The notes: generated from the letters alone by a model not told the origin. A stretch of DNA of 64,000 nt from Chondromyces crocatus (GCF_001189295.1 NZ_CP012159.1:10807856-10871855); one strand, 5' to 3'. Positions 1 through 8,633 are shown, counted from the stretch's first letter. Made by a program: numbers and translations.

Positions 1-408
1 GAAGATGGAGATCTGAGGGTCGTCCGCGCTGGGCAGCGCGAGCAGGCCGTCCTGAGCAATTCTCATCTCCCTCTCGCCCACGGGCACGTCGCACCGGGTC
101 GCGGACGCCACAGGCGGCAGGTCGTTCACCAGCGCCCAGCAATCATCCGGGCTGGCGAAGGACAGCCTCGTACCCTCCCGCAAGGCGATCCGTTCCCCTG
201 GTGCTGTACGACGCCCATCGACGAACGTCCCGTTGCGGCTGCCGAGATCACGCAGCTCCCAGCGCTCTCCGGTCCAGAAGATCGATGCGTGCTCGGCAGA
301 AACACGCGGGTTGTCCAGCCTCAGCAGGCAGCCGGGAGCACGACCGACGACCATCCGAGCGGAGAGCGTTTGCCGCGCCTGGGTCGCTTCACGCTTCAGG
401 ACGCCCAC
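1..408 (-). CDS. FHA-domain protein, partial (C-terminus outside window)
   Basis: Reading the minus strand from a GTG at 408 gives an open frame to the window edge (136 residues so far). It contains a forkhead-associated phosphothreonine-binding core: VVGRAPGCLLRL, then NPRVSAEHA, then DLGSRNGTFVDG. FHA domains dock onto phosphothreonines made by Ser/Thr kinases, and this gene is transcribed divergently from a kinase gene starting at 477, so the two may be partners (inference). The start is uncertain: GTG 408 keeps the full first FHA strand, whereas an ATG at 354 would cut into it. The C-terminal part is missing, so a fused effector domain cannot be excluded. Confidence 0.8.
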   Translation of the reverse strand, partial: MGVLKREATQARQTLSARMVVGRAPGCLLRLDNPRVSAEHASIFWTGERWELRDLGSRNGTFVDGRRTAPGERIALREGTRLSFASPDDCWALVNDLPPVASATRCDVPVGEREMRIAQDGLLALPSADDPQISIF

Positions 409-476
409 CCCTCCAGGGTAGAATCCCTGTGATTGCGTGACAATGGGCGCCCTGCCGCACGGAGCGAGACTGAGTC

Positions 477-3128
477 ATGAGCTCGACGGCTCGCGGGTCG
501 GCCCGCACGCCTGAAGCGCTGGAAAGCCGGGATCAACCCTCCGATCAGCAGGGCTCCACGATGTTGCGCGCGCACGACACGGCGGACAGCATGGACCACA
601 CGCCGGACGTACCCCTCAGCATGGTGGACAGCTCGGAACGCACGCGAGGCGTCCCGCTGAGCGAACGCTACGAGGATCTCGGACGCATCGCGCGCGGCGG
701 CATGGGCGATGTGCGGCGCGTGCGCGACCAGATGATGCAGCGCACGCTCGCGATGAAGGTGCTCCCCTGGGAGATGCTCGACTCGCCGCGTGACCGGGCT
801 CGTTTCCTCAACGAAGCGCGCATGACGGCGGCGCTCCAGCACCCGGGCGTCGTGCCGGTGCACGACTGCGGGGAGCTGCCGGATGGGCGGGTGTGGTTCA
901 CGATGAAGGAGGTCCGCGGCCGCACCCTGCGGGAGGTCCTCGACGAGCTGCACCGCCCGGTGGAGGTGCACGCGCGCCCGGGCGGCGCGACCGCCACCTC
1001 GCCCCCGTTCCGTCGGGTGATCGACCAGTTTTTGCGTGCGTGCGAGGCCGTCGCGTATGCGCACAGCGTCGGCATCGTCCACCGCGATCTGAAGCCGGAC
1101 AACATCATGGTCGGCGAGTTCGGCGAGGTGCTCGTCCTGGACTGGGGTCTCGCCAAGCGCGTGGGGGAGAGCGCCTCCGACGCCGTCACGCCGCCTTCCA
1201 GCGAGGGGCCAACCATCACCCCCCGCGACCAGCAGCTCACCATGCCCGCGCCGACGTGCCAGGAGGATCTCCACGACGACGGCCAGCTCACCATGCCTGG
1301 CCAGGTCATGGGCACCATCGCCTACATGCCCCCGGAGCAAGCCCGCGGCGAACTCGGGCGCATCTGCGCCGCCACCGACGTCTATGCCCTCGGCGCCGTG
1401 CTGTACGAGCTGCTCGCTGGCCGCCCCCCCTACATCGGCACACCAGCCTCCGTGTGGGGCGCGCTCCTCGCGGGCCCTCCCCTCCCGCTCGAAAAGACGG
1501 CCACCATCCCCCCACCCCTGGAGCTGAGCGCCGTGTGCGCGCGCGCCCTCTCCAGAGAACCCGATGATCGCTTTCGCACCGCCGGCGAACTGGCCACAGA
1601 GCTCCGCAACTGGCTCGACGGCGCCCGCCGCCGAGAACGTGCCCTCACCCTCGTGACGGACGCCCAGGCGGAGGCCCCCCGCATCGACGCACTCCGCCGC
1701 CGGGCCGAGGCCCTCCGCACCGAAGCGCGGACCCTGCTCGGACAGCTCCGCCCTTATGACCCGGCGTCACTCAAGGCGCCTGGATGGCGGGCGGAGGACG
1801 AGGCCGAGCGGCTCGAGAACGAGGCCGCGGCCGCCGAGGTGGCCTGGCTCCAGGCGCTGCGCTCCGCGCTCAACGAGGCCCCGGATCTCCCCGAAGCCCA
1901 CGAGGCACTCGCCGATTACTACCACCAGCGCCTCATCGCGGCAGAAGAGGCGCGGGACGTCCGCCTCGCGGCCGGCTACGAGACCCTCCTCCGCGGACAC
2001 GATCGCGGCCGCCATGCCGCCGTGCTCGCGGGCAACGGCGCCCTCACCTTGTTCACGGATCCGGAGGGCGCCGAGGTGGTCGCCTACAGGTACGTGGAGC
2101 ACGACCGCGCCCTCACCCCGCAGAATGCGGTCCACCTCGGGCGCACCCCCATCCGCGCTGCGCCCCTTCCCCGCGGGAGCTACCTCCTCCGGATCAACGC
2201 CCCGGGATGTGACGAGGTGCGTTACCCCGTGCTGATCGGCCGAGGCGAGCACTGGGATGGCGTGCGCCCCGACGGCAGAGACCCTCACCCGATCCACCTC
2301 CCCCGGACTGGCACCCTCGCCCCCGAGAGCATCTACGTGCCCGCTGGATGGTTCATCTCCGGCGGCGACCTCGACGCGGGCGAGAGCCTGCCCCGCCGCC
2401 GCCTCTGGGTCCACGCACTCGTGGTGCAGAAGCACCCGGTGACCAACGCCCAGTACCTCGAGTTCCTGAACGACCTCGTCGCCCGCCAGCTGGAGGCCGA
2501 CGCCCTCGCCGCCTGCGCACGCCCCCCCCTGGGACGCGCCAACCCCGGAGAAGACGCGCTCGCGTACGAGCGAGGCCCGGACGGACGCTTTCGCCTCTGC
2601 GCGGGGGCCACCCTCGACGAGCTGCGCTGGCCCGTCGCGTTCATCGACTGGCGAGCCGCCATGCGGTACGCCCACTGGCTGGCCGACCGCACCGGGCAGG
2701 CCTGGCGCCTGCTCAACGAACTGGAGTGGGAGAAAGCGGCGCGTGGTGTCGACGGCCGGCGCATGCCGTGGGGTGACCACGTCGAGCCGACGTGGGCTTG
2801 CATCCTCGGCAGCCACCCCGGGGTACCTGGTCGCGCGCCGGTGGAGATGTATGCCACCGACGAGAGCCCTTACGGCGTGCGCGGCATGGTCGGGAACGTG
2901 CGCGATTGGTGCGTGAACGTGTGGCAGCACGATGGCCCCGCCGTGGCAGGCGCCATCGTGCTGCCGGACATCGCTGACAAGGAAGATACCGCGCTGCGGG
3001 CGGTGCGCGGAGGAGCGTGGATGAGCGGCCCCGCCATGTCTCGGCTCGCCGGTCGCTTCGCGACACCACCCGACGATCGCTTCGGTGGCATCGGCATTCG
3101 CCTGGCGAGGCCGCTCATCGACACCTGA
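477..3128 (+). CDS. Ser/Thr protein kinase fused to FGE-sulfatase (SUMF1)-like domain
   Basis: The product has 883 residues. A protein kinase domain spans roughly residues 65-380: glycine loop IARGGMGDV, lysine in LAMKVL (K94), catalytic loop HRDLKPDN (202-209), DWG in place of DFG (222-224), and MPPEQARGE. The activation segment carries a long insert with two copies of QLTMP. A helical linker (about 380-600) precedes a C-terminal SUMF1/FGE-like domain with IPAGWF-type start (VPAGWFISGGD), HPVTNAQYLEFL, ELEWEKAARG, GMVGNVRDW and RAVRGGAWM. The cysteines used by true formylglycine-generating enzymes near the final GRF..P segment are absent, so this half is probably a binding module (inference). 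The kinase looks active. Start ATG 477 has GGAG upstream; later in-frame ATGs exist. Confidence 0.93.
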   Translation: MSSTARGSARTPEALESRDQPSDQQGSTMLRAHDTADSMDHTPDVPLSMVDSSERTRGVPLSERYEDLGRIARGGMGDVRRVRDQMMQRTLAMKVLPWEMLDSPRDRARFLNEARMTAALQHPGVVPVHDCGELPDGRVWFTMKEVRGRTLREVLDELHRPVEVHARPGGATATSPPFRRVIDQFLRACEAVAYAHSVGIVHRDLKPDNIMVGEFGEVLVLDWGLAKRVGESASDAVTPPSSEGPTITPRDQQLTMPAPTCQEDLHDDGQLTMPGQVMGTIAYMPPEQARGELGRICAATDVYALGAVLYELLAGRPPYIGTPASVWGALLAGPPLPLEKTATIPPPLELSAVCARALSREPDDRFRTAGELATELRNWLDGARRRERALTLVTDAQAEAPRIDALRRRAEALRTEARTLLGQLRPYDPASLKAPGWRAEDEAERLENEAAAAEVAWLQALRSALNEAPDLPEAHEALADYYHQRLIAAEEARDVRLAAGYETLLRGHDRGRHAAVLAGNGALTLFTDPEGAEVVAYRYVEHDRALTPQNAVHLGRTPIRAAPLPRGSYLLRINAPGCDEVRYPVLIGRGEHWDGVRPDGRDPHPIHLPRTGTLAPESIYVPAGWFISGGDLDAGESLPRRRLWVHALVVQKHPVTNAQYLEFLNDLVARQLEADALAACARPPLGRANPGEDALAYERGPDGRFRLCAGATLDELRWPVAFIDWRAAMRYAHWLADRTGQAWRLLNELEWEKAARGVDGRRMPWGDHVEPTWACILGSHPGVPGRAPVEMYATDESPYGVRGMVGNVRDWCVNVWQHDGPAVAGAIVLPDIADKEDTALRAVRGGAWMSGPAMSRLAGRFATPPDDRFGGIGIRLARPLIDT

Positions 3129-3776
3129 TCAGCCGTCGCTGTTCGCGTAGTACCAGGTGCCGTTCTCGATGTCGTTCGGATCGACGCTCGGCTCGTTCTC
3201 CGCGTTCATCACCGCGGTGAACGTCAGCTCCTCCGGCGTCACATCGAAGATCTTGCCGGTGTTGCTCTGCTTGTACCAGGTGACGGAGCGCAGGTTGTTC
3301 TCGTCGTCCTGCTCGAGGAGCAGGCCGATCTGCTGACGATCGTCGTCCGGATCCGTCGCCTTGTAGAGCCGCGCCTTGTAGGCGGTCGGCGTGTAGGTCC
3401 CAGCCGTCCAGCCGCCGGTCCCGATGACCTGCGTCCACATGACCGCCAGGTCGAGACTGCCCACGAACGACGCGATCTGCGCCGTCCCGTAAGCACCGGA
3501 CTGCGAGCCCATGTCGAGGCTCGTCGCGTCATCGACGGACACCGAGGGCGAGGCATACCAGTACTCGGTATTGCTCGCGTAGGTACCCACCGTCAGGTTG
3601 TTGGTGATCACCACCTTGATGAACACCGAGACGCCGAAATCGAGCCAGATTTCAGTGATTTTGCTGGTATCGACCGGGATCTGCCGAGCGTGATAGCGCT
3701 TGCTCGGCGTCGGCTCTTCGCCGCGGGTGGAACGGAAAGACTGCGAAGGCGTGGGGGTGGAAGCGGGGCCGATCAT
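3129..3776 (-). CDS. Hypothetical protein
   Basis: This 215-residue protein has no family that I recognise. The N-terminal 45 residues are Pro/Ser/Thr-rich and low in complexity. The rest looks beta-rich, with many aromatic and Thr/Val residues (IWLDFGVSVFIKVVITNN, GTWYYANSDG at the C-terminus) and an acidic DPDDD / DDEN stretch. No signal peptide or membrane segment is visible. The start at 3776 is chosen because GAGAGGTG lies just upstream; an in-frame ATG at 3857 has a basic, unlikely N-terminus. The stop abuts the stop of the convergent kinase gene with no gap. A triple 10-bp repeat lies about 125 bp upstream of the start. Confidence 0.75.
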   Translation of the reverse strand: MIGPASTPTPSQSFRSTRGEEPTPSKRYHARQIPVDTSKITEIWLDFGVSVFIKVVITNNLTVGTYASNTEYWYASPSVSVDDATSLDMGSQSGAYGTAQIASFVGSLDLAVMWTQVIGTGGWTAGTYTPTAYKARLYKATDPDDDRQQIGLLLEQDDENNLRSVTWYKQSNTGKIFDVTPEELTFTAVMNAENEPSVDPNDIENGTWYYANSDG

Positions 3777-3902
3777 GGGAACACCTCTCGTCGTGCGCTG
3801 GATTGCGCGAGGATGGTTGAGTGACCTCAAGAGCGGTGGCGCTGCCGGCCGCGCCACTCGCTAAGCACAACCAATTCGTAGATCACGAAAAGGCCAAACG
3901 CC

Positions 3903-3932
3903 ATTTCAGTCTATTTCAGTCTATTTCAGTCT
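3903..3932. repeat. Three perfect tandem copies of ATTTCAGTCT
   Basis: Three exact 10-bp copies stand side by side in the AT-richer gap between 3776 and 3977, upstream of the minus-strand hypothetical gene. Ten-bp spacing puts every copy on the same face of the helix, as in an activator-binding array; slippage repeats are the alternative. Confidence 0.7.
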
Positions 3933-3976
3933 GTAACACCGGGCCATACACATATGGTCATCGGCCCCGGTCCTCG

Positions 3977-5056
3977 TCACGGATCTGCGGGAATCAACGC
4001 ATAAGTCAGCGCATGCCAGAACGGCCCTGCCGGTACCCCGGGGGCAGCCCCCACCGCCACCAGGACCACCGCTTTGCCATTGCCCACATCTGTCGACCCG
4101 AGGCCACTCCGGGTCCGGACCTCGCTCATGGCCACGGTGGAGAGAGGGTTCGAGGTTTGATTGGGGTGGTGGACACGGATCTCCGCTTCTGGCTCTACAT
4201 CCGCCGCACTCAGGGTGGACGTCGGGGGAAATGGCTTCACGGCTCCGAAGGTGAGCCCCGACGCAACCAGCCAGCCCACGGGATCCGACGGCCGCGCTCC
4301 CAGGCGCACGTCGACCCTCGTGAGCGCCGCGTTCGCGTGCACCACCTGGTACGACACCCGGTCCGACACCGTGAGACGTGACATCGGCGCGGCGACGAGC
4401 GTCAGGGTGGGCGTCGTCTCGGTGTAGAACGGACCGCAGCCCAGCGCTTCCGCAGGGTCGGTCTGACCTGGAGCGCCCATGCAACCCGCAGGGACCAGCA
4501 GCAGGCTGCGTTCCGCCGCGAGCGCCGACGCCGGCACCACCGGGAGCGCCGCCGCGAACACCGGCCCCTGCCCTCCCGCCGCGAGCCCGAGGATCTGCGC
4601 ACAGTCTCGCCCGGCGGTCGCCGCCAGATCACCCGCGACGACGTGCATCTGCAGATCGGACCCCGGCGGCACCAGGCTCTCGAGCGACGTCACCACGGCC
4701 CCCCGCGCGAACCCGAGCCCTGCTGCGTTGCTCGGCCACGGCGGCACACCCACCCCGTCACCAGGGTAGGTCAGCAAGCACAGCTTGATCGCATCGTGGT
4801 CGTTGACCCCGTTGACCACCGTCAGCACCGGCGGACCCGGGGGCTCCACCGGCACTTCGTCTCCTCCTGCCCCGCCCGCGCCTCCCTCGCCACCGCTCCC
4901 TCCGCCCGACGCCGTCCCGCTCGTCGTGCTGCTCGTCTTGTCTGGCGCCAGGTAGCTCCCGTCATCGTTGCACCCCGACGCTCCGCCGAGCACGAGCGCG
5001 ACGGAGGTCAAGAGACCCGAGGCCAGGAGGAAAGAGCGAAGGAGGCCGTACGCCAC
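3977..5056 (-). CDS. Predicted lipoprotein, DUF4397-like size, unknown function
   Basis: The 359-residue product has a signal peptide ending in a lipobox (LGGASGC, Cys29). A Ser/Thr/Gly-rich linker (SSTTSGTASGGGSGGEGG) follows, and then an approximately 290-residue domain starting VLTVVNGVNDHDAIKLCLL. The domain recalls periplasmic proteins that begin with an immunoglobulin-like strand, but I cannot assign a family. Two GCG/Cys-containing segments (PAGCMGAPG, ALGCGPFYTE) may form disulfides. The gene is divergent from the rRNA methyltransferase at 5087, with a 30-bp gap that must hold both promoters. It is probably anchored to the outer or inner membrane. Confidence 0.85.
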   Translation of the reverse strand: MAYGLLRSFLLASGLLTSVALVLGGASGCNDDGSYLAPDKTSSTTSGTASGGGSGGEGGAGGAGGDEVPVEPPGPPVLTVVNGVNDHDAIKLCLLTYPGDGVGVPPWPSNAAGLGFARGAVVTSLESLVPPGSDLQMHVVAGDLAATAGRDCAQILGLAAGGQGPVFAAALPVVPASALAAERSLLLVPAGCMGAPGQTDPAEALGCGPFYTETTPTLTLVAAPMSRLTVSDRVSYQVVHANAALTRVDVRLGARPSDPVGWLVASGLTFGAVKPFPPTSTLSAADVEPEAEIRVHHPNQTSNPLSTVAMSEVRTRSGLGSTDVGNGKAVVLVAVGAAPGVPAGPFWHALTYALIPADP

Positions 5057-5086
5057 GCGCTGAGCTTACCGTGCTACGCGGGGCTC

Positions 5087-6286
5087 ATGCTGATCCAACT
5101 CACCCCGACCGCCGCCGCCGCCGTGCGCCGCGGCCACCCGTGGGTGTTCCGTGAAGGCCTCGTCTCCAGGGATGGGCGCGGTCACCCGCCTCGCCAGCGC
5201 GCCACCGGTGACGTGGTCGAACTCGGCGACGGCAAGGCCTTCGTGGCCCGCGGCCTCTGGGATGCCGACTCCCCCATCGCCGTCCGCGTCTTCGAGCGGT
5301 CGGCCGGCCGAGCGCTCAACATCGGCGCGGTCTCCGCACGTGTCGAGCGCGCCATCGCCCTGCGCGACACCTGGTTCCCTGACGACACCACCACGGCGTA
5401 CCGTCTCTGCAATGGCGAGGGAGACCACGTCCCCAGCCTGGTGATCGACCGCTACGCCCATGTCGCCGTCCTCCGCCTCGACGGGGGCATCCTCCTCCCC
5501 TGGCTCGATCGCCTCGTCCCCCGCATCGCCAGCGTGCTCACCCGACGTGGCGTCCGCACCCTCGGCCTGCGCGCCACCGCCGACACGGGCACGCCAGAAG
5601 ACGGCAAGAAGATCACCCTCTTGCATGGCCCTCCCCTCCCCGACCGGCTCGTCGTCCGCGAGTCCGGCATGGCCATGGAGGTCGACCTCGCTCGCGGCCA
5701 GAAGACCGGCGCCTTCCTCGACCAGCGCGACAACCGCGCCCGCGTCCGCGCCCTTGCCAGTGGCCGCGCCCGCGCCCTCAACCTCTTCAGCTATGCCGGC
5801 GGCTTCTCCCTCGCTGCCGCGCTCGGAGGCGCCGCGCACGTCACCTCCGTCGACTCGGCCGCAGCCGCTCACGCCACCGCCCAGCGCAGCTTCCGCGAGA
5901 ACGGACTCGACCCCACCCAGCACGACTTCATCACCGCCGACGCCTTCGACTTCCTCGACAAGGCCCACGCCCGCGGCGACCGCTGGGACCTCATCGTCTC
6001 CGACCCCCCGAGCTTCGCGCCCAGCGAGCGCGCCAAGCCCCGCGCCCTCGCCGCCTACCGCCGCCTCCACGGCGCCATCGCCCGCGTCCTCACCGACGGC
6101 GGTGTCTTCTGCGCCGCCTCCTGCTCCAGCCACGTCACCGCCGAGGACTTCGCCACCACCCTCGACCACGCCACCCTCGACCGCGACGACCTCCGCCTCT
6201 GCGCCCTCCTCGGTCAGCCCCCGGATCACCCCACGCTCCCCGCGTGGCCCGAGGGTCGCTACCTGAAGATGGCCGTCCTCGCCTGA
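5087..6286 (+). CDS. Class I SAM-dependent rRNA methyltransferase with PUA domain (RlmI/COG1092 type)
   Basis: The product has 399 residues. The N-terminal PUA-like RNA-binding domain includes GHPWVFREGL, and a central linker carries NGEGDHVPSLVIDRY. The C-terminal Rossmann methyltransferase shows LNLFSYAGGFSLAAA (SAM loop), VTSVDSA, and the cytosine-C5 type DLIVSDPPSFAPS followed by AASCSSHV. This is the architecture of RlmI, which makes m5C in 23S rRNA in E. coli; the exact target here is inferred. ATG 5087 is chosen over longer in-frame extensions because those would overlap the divergent lipoprotein gene and its promoter. Confidence 0.93.
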   Translation: MLIQLTPTAAAAVRRGHPWVFREGLVSRDGRGHPPRQRATGDVVELGDGKAFVARGLWDADSPIAVRVFERSAGRALNIGAVSARVERAIALRDTWFPDDTTTAYRLCNGEGDHVPSLVIDRYAHVAVLRLDGGILLPWLDRLVPRIASVLTRRGVRTLGLRATADTGTPEDGKKITLLHGPPLPDRLVVRESGMAMEVDLARGQKTGAFLDQRDNRARVRALASGRARALNLFSYAGGFSLAAALGGAAHVTSVDSAAAAHATAQRSFRENGLDPTQHDFITADAFDFLDKAHARGDRWDLIVSDPPSFAPSERAKPRALAAYRRLHGAIARVLTDGGVFCAASCSSHVTAEDFATTLDHATLDRDDLRLCALLGQPPDHPTLPAWPEGRYLKMAVLA

Positions 6287-6361
6287 CCCACGCGACCGAA
6301 GCGAAGCCCTCTCTCGACACGACCCGCGACACACAGCGACGCAGCGCAACGCAGCACGTCG

Positions 6362-6401
6362 CAGCACGACGCGGCACGACGCGGCACGACGCGGCACGAC
6401 C
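6362..6401. repeat. 10-bp tandem repeat GCGGCACGAC
   Basis: Three exact copies of GCGGCACGAC follow one degenerate copy (GCAGCACGAC), just after the methyltransferase gene. It looks like a simple slippage repeat. Confidence 0.7.
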
Positions 6402-6484
6402 AGAAGCTCTCCCCCTTCGCCGACAGCTCGCCGCCGCCCCGGTCCTGTCGCCCCTCATCCCCTCACCCCAATGAGATCGCGGCG

Positions 6485-6528
6485 TTTCGAAATCCGGTGA
6501 GCCGTGATTTCATGCGCATTGAAATCAC
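6485..6528. promoter_or_regulatory. Nested inverted repeats, candidate operator
   Basis: A perfect 9-bp inverted repeat, GTGATTTCA (6504-6512) and TGAAATCAC (6520-6528), encloses TGCGCAT. An additional GAAATC at 6489-6494, inside TTTCGAAA, forms a second inverted pair with GATTTC at 6506-6511. So three half-sites of one motif alternate in orientation. There is no T-run to make it a terminator. It lies about 385 bp upstream of the candidate precursor gene. Confidence 0.5.
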
Positions 6529-6912
6529 CTCCCAAGCGACGTCGTGCTCCGCCGAGGAAGAATCGTAACGGACCGGTAAAGACCATTCATCCTGACGAGC
6601 AACGAATACGACATCGACATTGACACGGACAGCCCCAAGCTGTTAGCCACAGAACTGGCTCACCTCACTCCATATCCTAGCGGACCCTCGAGAACGCCGA
6701 ACCAGACCGGACTGCGTGATCCCGAGGGATGCGAGCCTGCCAGAACGCGAAGGCCATCGCGTGCATTGCACGCCCATGGCCCGAGCAACACTGGTGGACA
6801 CTCGCATCTCTGCGGGTCACCACGGGAGGGTCATCGACGGAGCTTCGAAGCCATCCAGCATGGATATGCGGGCTCGCGCGCGTCACTCGACACTGCTCGA
6901 TGGAGGCTAACG

Positions 6913-7266
6913 ATGGGCACCAAAGACAACGCTTTCGTCAAATATCTCCTGACTCTTGCGCTCACGCTCCCCACGGCGACGGCCATGGCCGCACCCAAGG
7001 ACGGGCCCAGGGTCGATAACGCCGACAAGAGTCTCAGCTTCTCTCCGAACCTCGAAAACAAGCTCGGCCTCGCGGGGCCTACCGAGGCGACGACAGGGGA
7101 TCAGCAGGAAGCCGCACCAGGGTGGCTCCAGATCATCTGGGAAGAGATCATCTGGCGGCAGCTCATCCTGGTCAAGCAGACCGAGGGAAGCGAACAATCG
7201 CTGGAAGGTGCCGACACCACCCCGGCGGCCGACATCCTTCGCGAGCTTCGCAACGAGGTGGTCTGA
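6913..7266 (+). CDS. Candidate radical-SAM-modified precursor peptide with three Trp pentads
   Basis: The product is 117 residues. The N-terminus is a clear Sec-type signal (YLLTLALTLPTATAMA, cleavage likely near residue 26). After a Pro/Asn/Glu-rich spacer comes a core at residues 70-89, where Trp71, Trp76 and Trp81 are spaced exactly five apart. Each starts a W-x-[QE]-[IL]-I unit (WLQII, WEEII, WRQLI). There is no cysteine, which argues against thioether (sactipeptide-type) products. W-x-x triads are the substrate pattern of three-residue-cyclophane-forming SPASM enzymes, and such an enzyme is encoded 111 bp downstream. The precursor role is inferred from size, motif and adjacency. Start ATG 6913 has TGGAGG 7 bp upstream. 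Confidence 0.7.
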   Translation: MGTKDNAFVKYLLTLALTLPTATAMAAPKDGPRVDNADKSLSFSPNLENKLGLAGPTEATTGDQQEAAPGWLQIIWEEIIWRQLILVKQTEGSEQSLEGADTTPAADILRELRNEVV

Positions 7267-7377
7267 CCCGAGGCAGAGCGCTCCCCTGGGGTGACCAGCT
7301 TCGAGCCAGTCGCCACGGGGGAGTGCAAAGGGCCCGGTCACGAAAGGCGAGGAGCAGAACGACGCGACGAGGACACC

Positions 7378-8583
7378 ATGGTGCAAATCCCGGCACGCAC
7401 GGTCCATTACATCGTCAAGGTATCCAAGTTCTGCAACCTGCGCTGCAGGTACTGCTACGAGCTGCCGGAGCTGGGCAATCCCGATGCGATGTCCCTCGAG
7501 CGGCTCGATCGCATGTACACCCACATTGCCGATCACTATGGCACGCAGGAACGACCGACACGGGTCGTCCTCGTCTGGCACGGCGGAGAACCACTGATTC
7601 AGGCCCCCGACCTCTACTGGGAGACCTTCGCGCGTCAGAAAACAATCTTCGGTGCGCACCCGCAGATCACCGTGGAGAACGTGGTCCAGACGAACCTCAC
7701 CCTCCTGGACGACGAGCGCATCCGCCTCTTGAAGGAAGGCTTCCAGGGCGTCGGCGTGTCCATCGATCTGTTCGGTGGATTGAGGGTGAACCTCGCTGGA
7801 AAGGATTCGCAGGCGCGCGTCCTGTCGAACATCGATCGGCTCCGCGCCGCCAGTGTCCGGTTCGGCGGCATCAGCGTGCTCACGCGCCGCAACTTCCACG
7901 AGGTGAAGAAGATCTTCCGCTTCTACGAGCGGCTGACCATGAGCTTCCGCTTGCTGCCTCTCTTCCCCGGGGCGTTCGACGGACAGCACGCCGACTATTC
8001 GATCAAGGCAGACGAGGTGCTGGAGGCTTTCTGCACGGTCGCCGACCTCTGGCTGGAGAGTGACAAGGTCTTCGACGCCATCCCGGTGACGGGCCACATC
8101 CAGGCGGTCGCCAGGCGGCTCCGAGGGAATACGCGGCCGGTCTATTACAACCGCCGCGACTGGGAGACCGCCATCATGGTGAACACCAATGGCGACGCTT
8201 TCGGCTATCCGGAAGCGTATGACGCCGCTTACTGCTACGGAAACATCTTCAATACCTCGGTCACCGACCTGCTCTCCTCGGAGAGCCGCGAGCGCTCGGT
8301 GAAGGCGTCCGAGATGCGGATGGCACTGTCCTGCGCTCGGTGCACGTACTTTGGCTCCTGTTCGGGCTACTCCATGGCCGAGGACAACCACCAGTACATC
8401 GGGCCCGAGGCGCACGGCATCGCCTTGTGCCACGTGGAACGCAACCTCATGCAGCACATCGAGACGCGCCTGAAACAGACGGGGCTCTTCTCGGACGCAG
8501 GCTTCGTCGATCCTGCAGGTGCCGCCTCGCGACGTCTCGACGAGACCTTGCAAGAGAACCCGTCGCTCAGCGTTCCCGCCTGA
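7378..8583 (+). CDS. Radical SAM/SPASM peptide maturase
   Basis: The product has 401 residues. The radical SAM cluster motif is CNLRCRYC (Cys19, 23, 26), followed by WHGGEPL and a TIM-barrel-like region. The C-terminal SPASM region carries YCYGN, then SCARC, FGSC and a final ALCHVE cysteine, enough to bind two auxiliary Fe-S clusters. This arrangement is typical of enzymes that crosslink side chains in ribosomal peptides (FxsB, GrrM, XyeB relatives) and of anaerobic sulfatase maturases; no sulfatase is nearby. The gene directly follows the small Trp-repeat gene. ATG 7378 is preferred because GAGGA precedes it; a GTG at 7291 would add a poorly conserved basic extension. Confidence 0.9.
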   Translation: MVQIPARTVHYIVKVSKFCNLRCRYCYELPELGNPDAMSLERLDRMYTHIADHYGTQERPTRVVLVWHGGEPLIQAPDLYWETFARQKTIFGAHPQITVENVVQTNLTLLDDERIRLLKEGFQGVGVSIDLFGGLRVNLAGKDSQARVLSNIDRLRAASVRFGGISVLTRRNFHEVKKIFRFYERLTMSFRLLPLFPGAFDGQHADYSIKADEVLEAFCTVADLWLESDKVFDAIPVTGHIQAVARRLRGNTRPVYYNRRDWETAIMVNTNGDAFGYPEAYDAAYCYGNIFNTSVTDLLSSESRERSVKASEMRMALSCARCTYFGSCSGYSMAEDNHQYIGPEAHGIALCHVERNLMQHIETRLKQTGLFSDAGFVDPAGAASRRLDETLQENPSLSVPA

Positions 8584-8633
8584 GATTCCTCGACCTATCC
8601 CGTGAAACGATGGCTTGATACATTCGGTGCACA

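Larger units (their letters stand above)
6287..6912. other. 626-bp non-coding region upstream of the radical SAM cluster
   Basis: No convincing gene is present; small open frames here have atypical composition. The first third holds a 10-bp tandem repeat, the middle (6480-6640) is distinctly AT-richer and contains nested inverted repeats, and a TTGACA hexamer occurs at 6620-6625. A weak TTAGCC follows it 17 bp later. The region is likely the control region of the operon starting at 6913. Confidence 0.6.

Noticed and set aside
6620-6648. Sigma-70 promoter TTGACA with 17-bp spacer
   Set aside because: The -10 (TTAGCC) is too weak to list as a separate promoter; it is mentioned only in the intergenic entry.
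7291-7377. Longer GTG start for the radical SAM gene
   Set aside because: The extra 29 residues are basic, have no family counterpart, and ATG 7378 has a good Shine-Dalgarno sequence.
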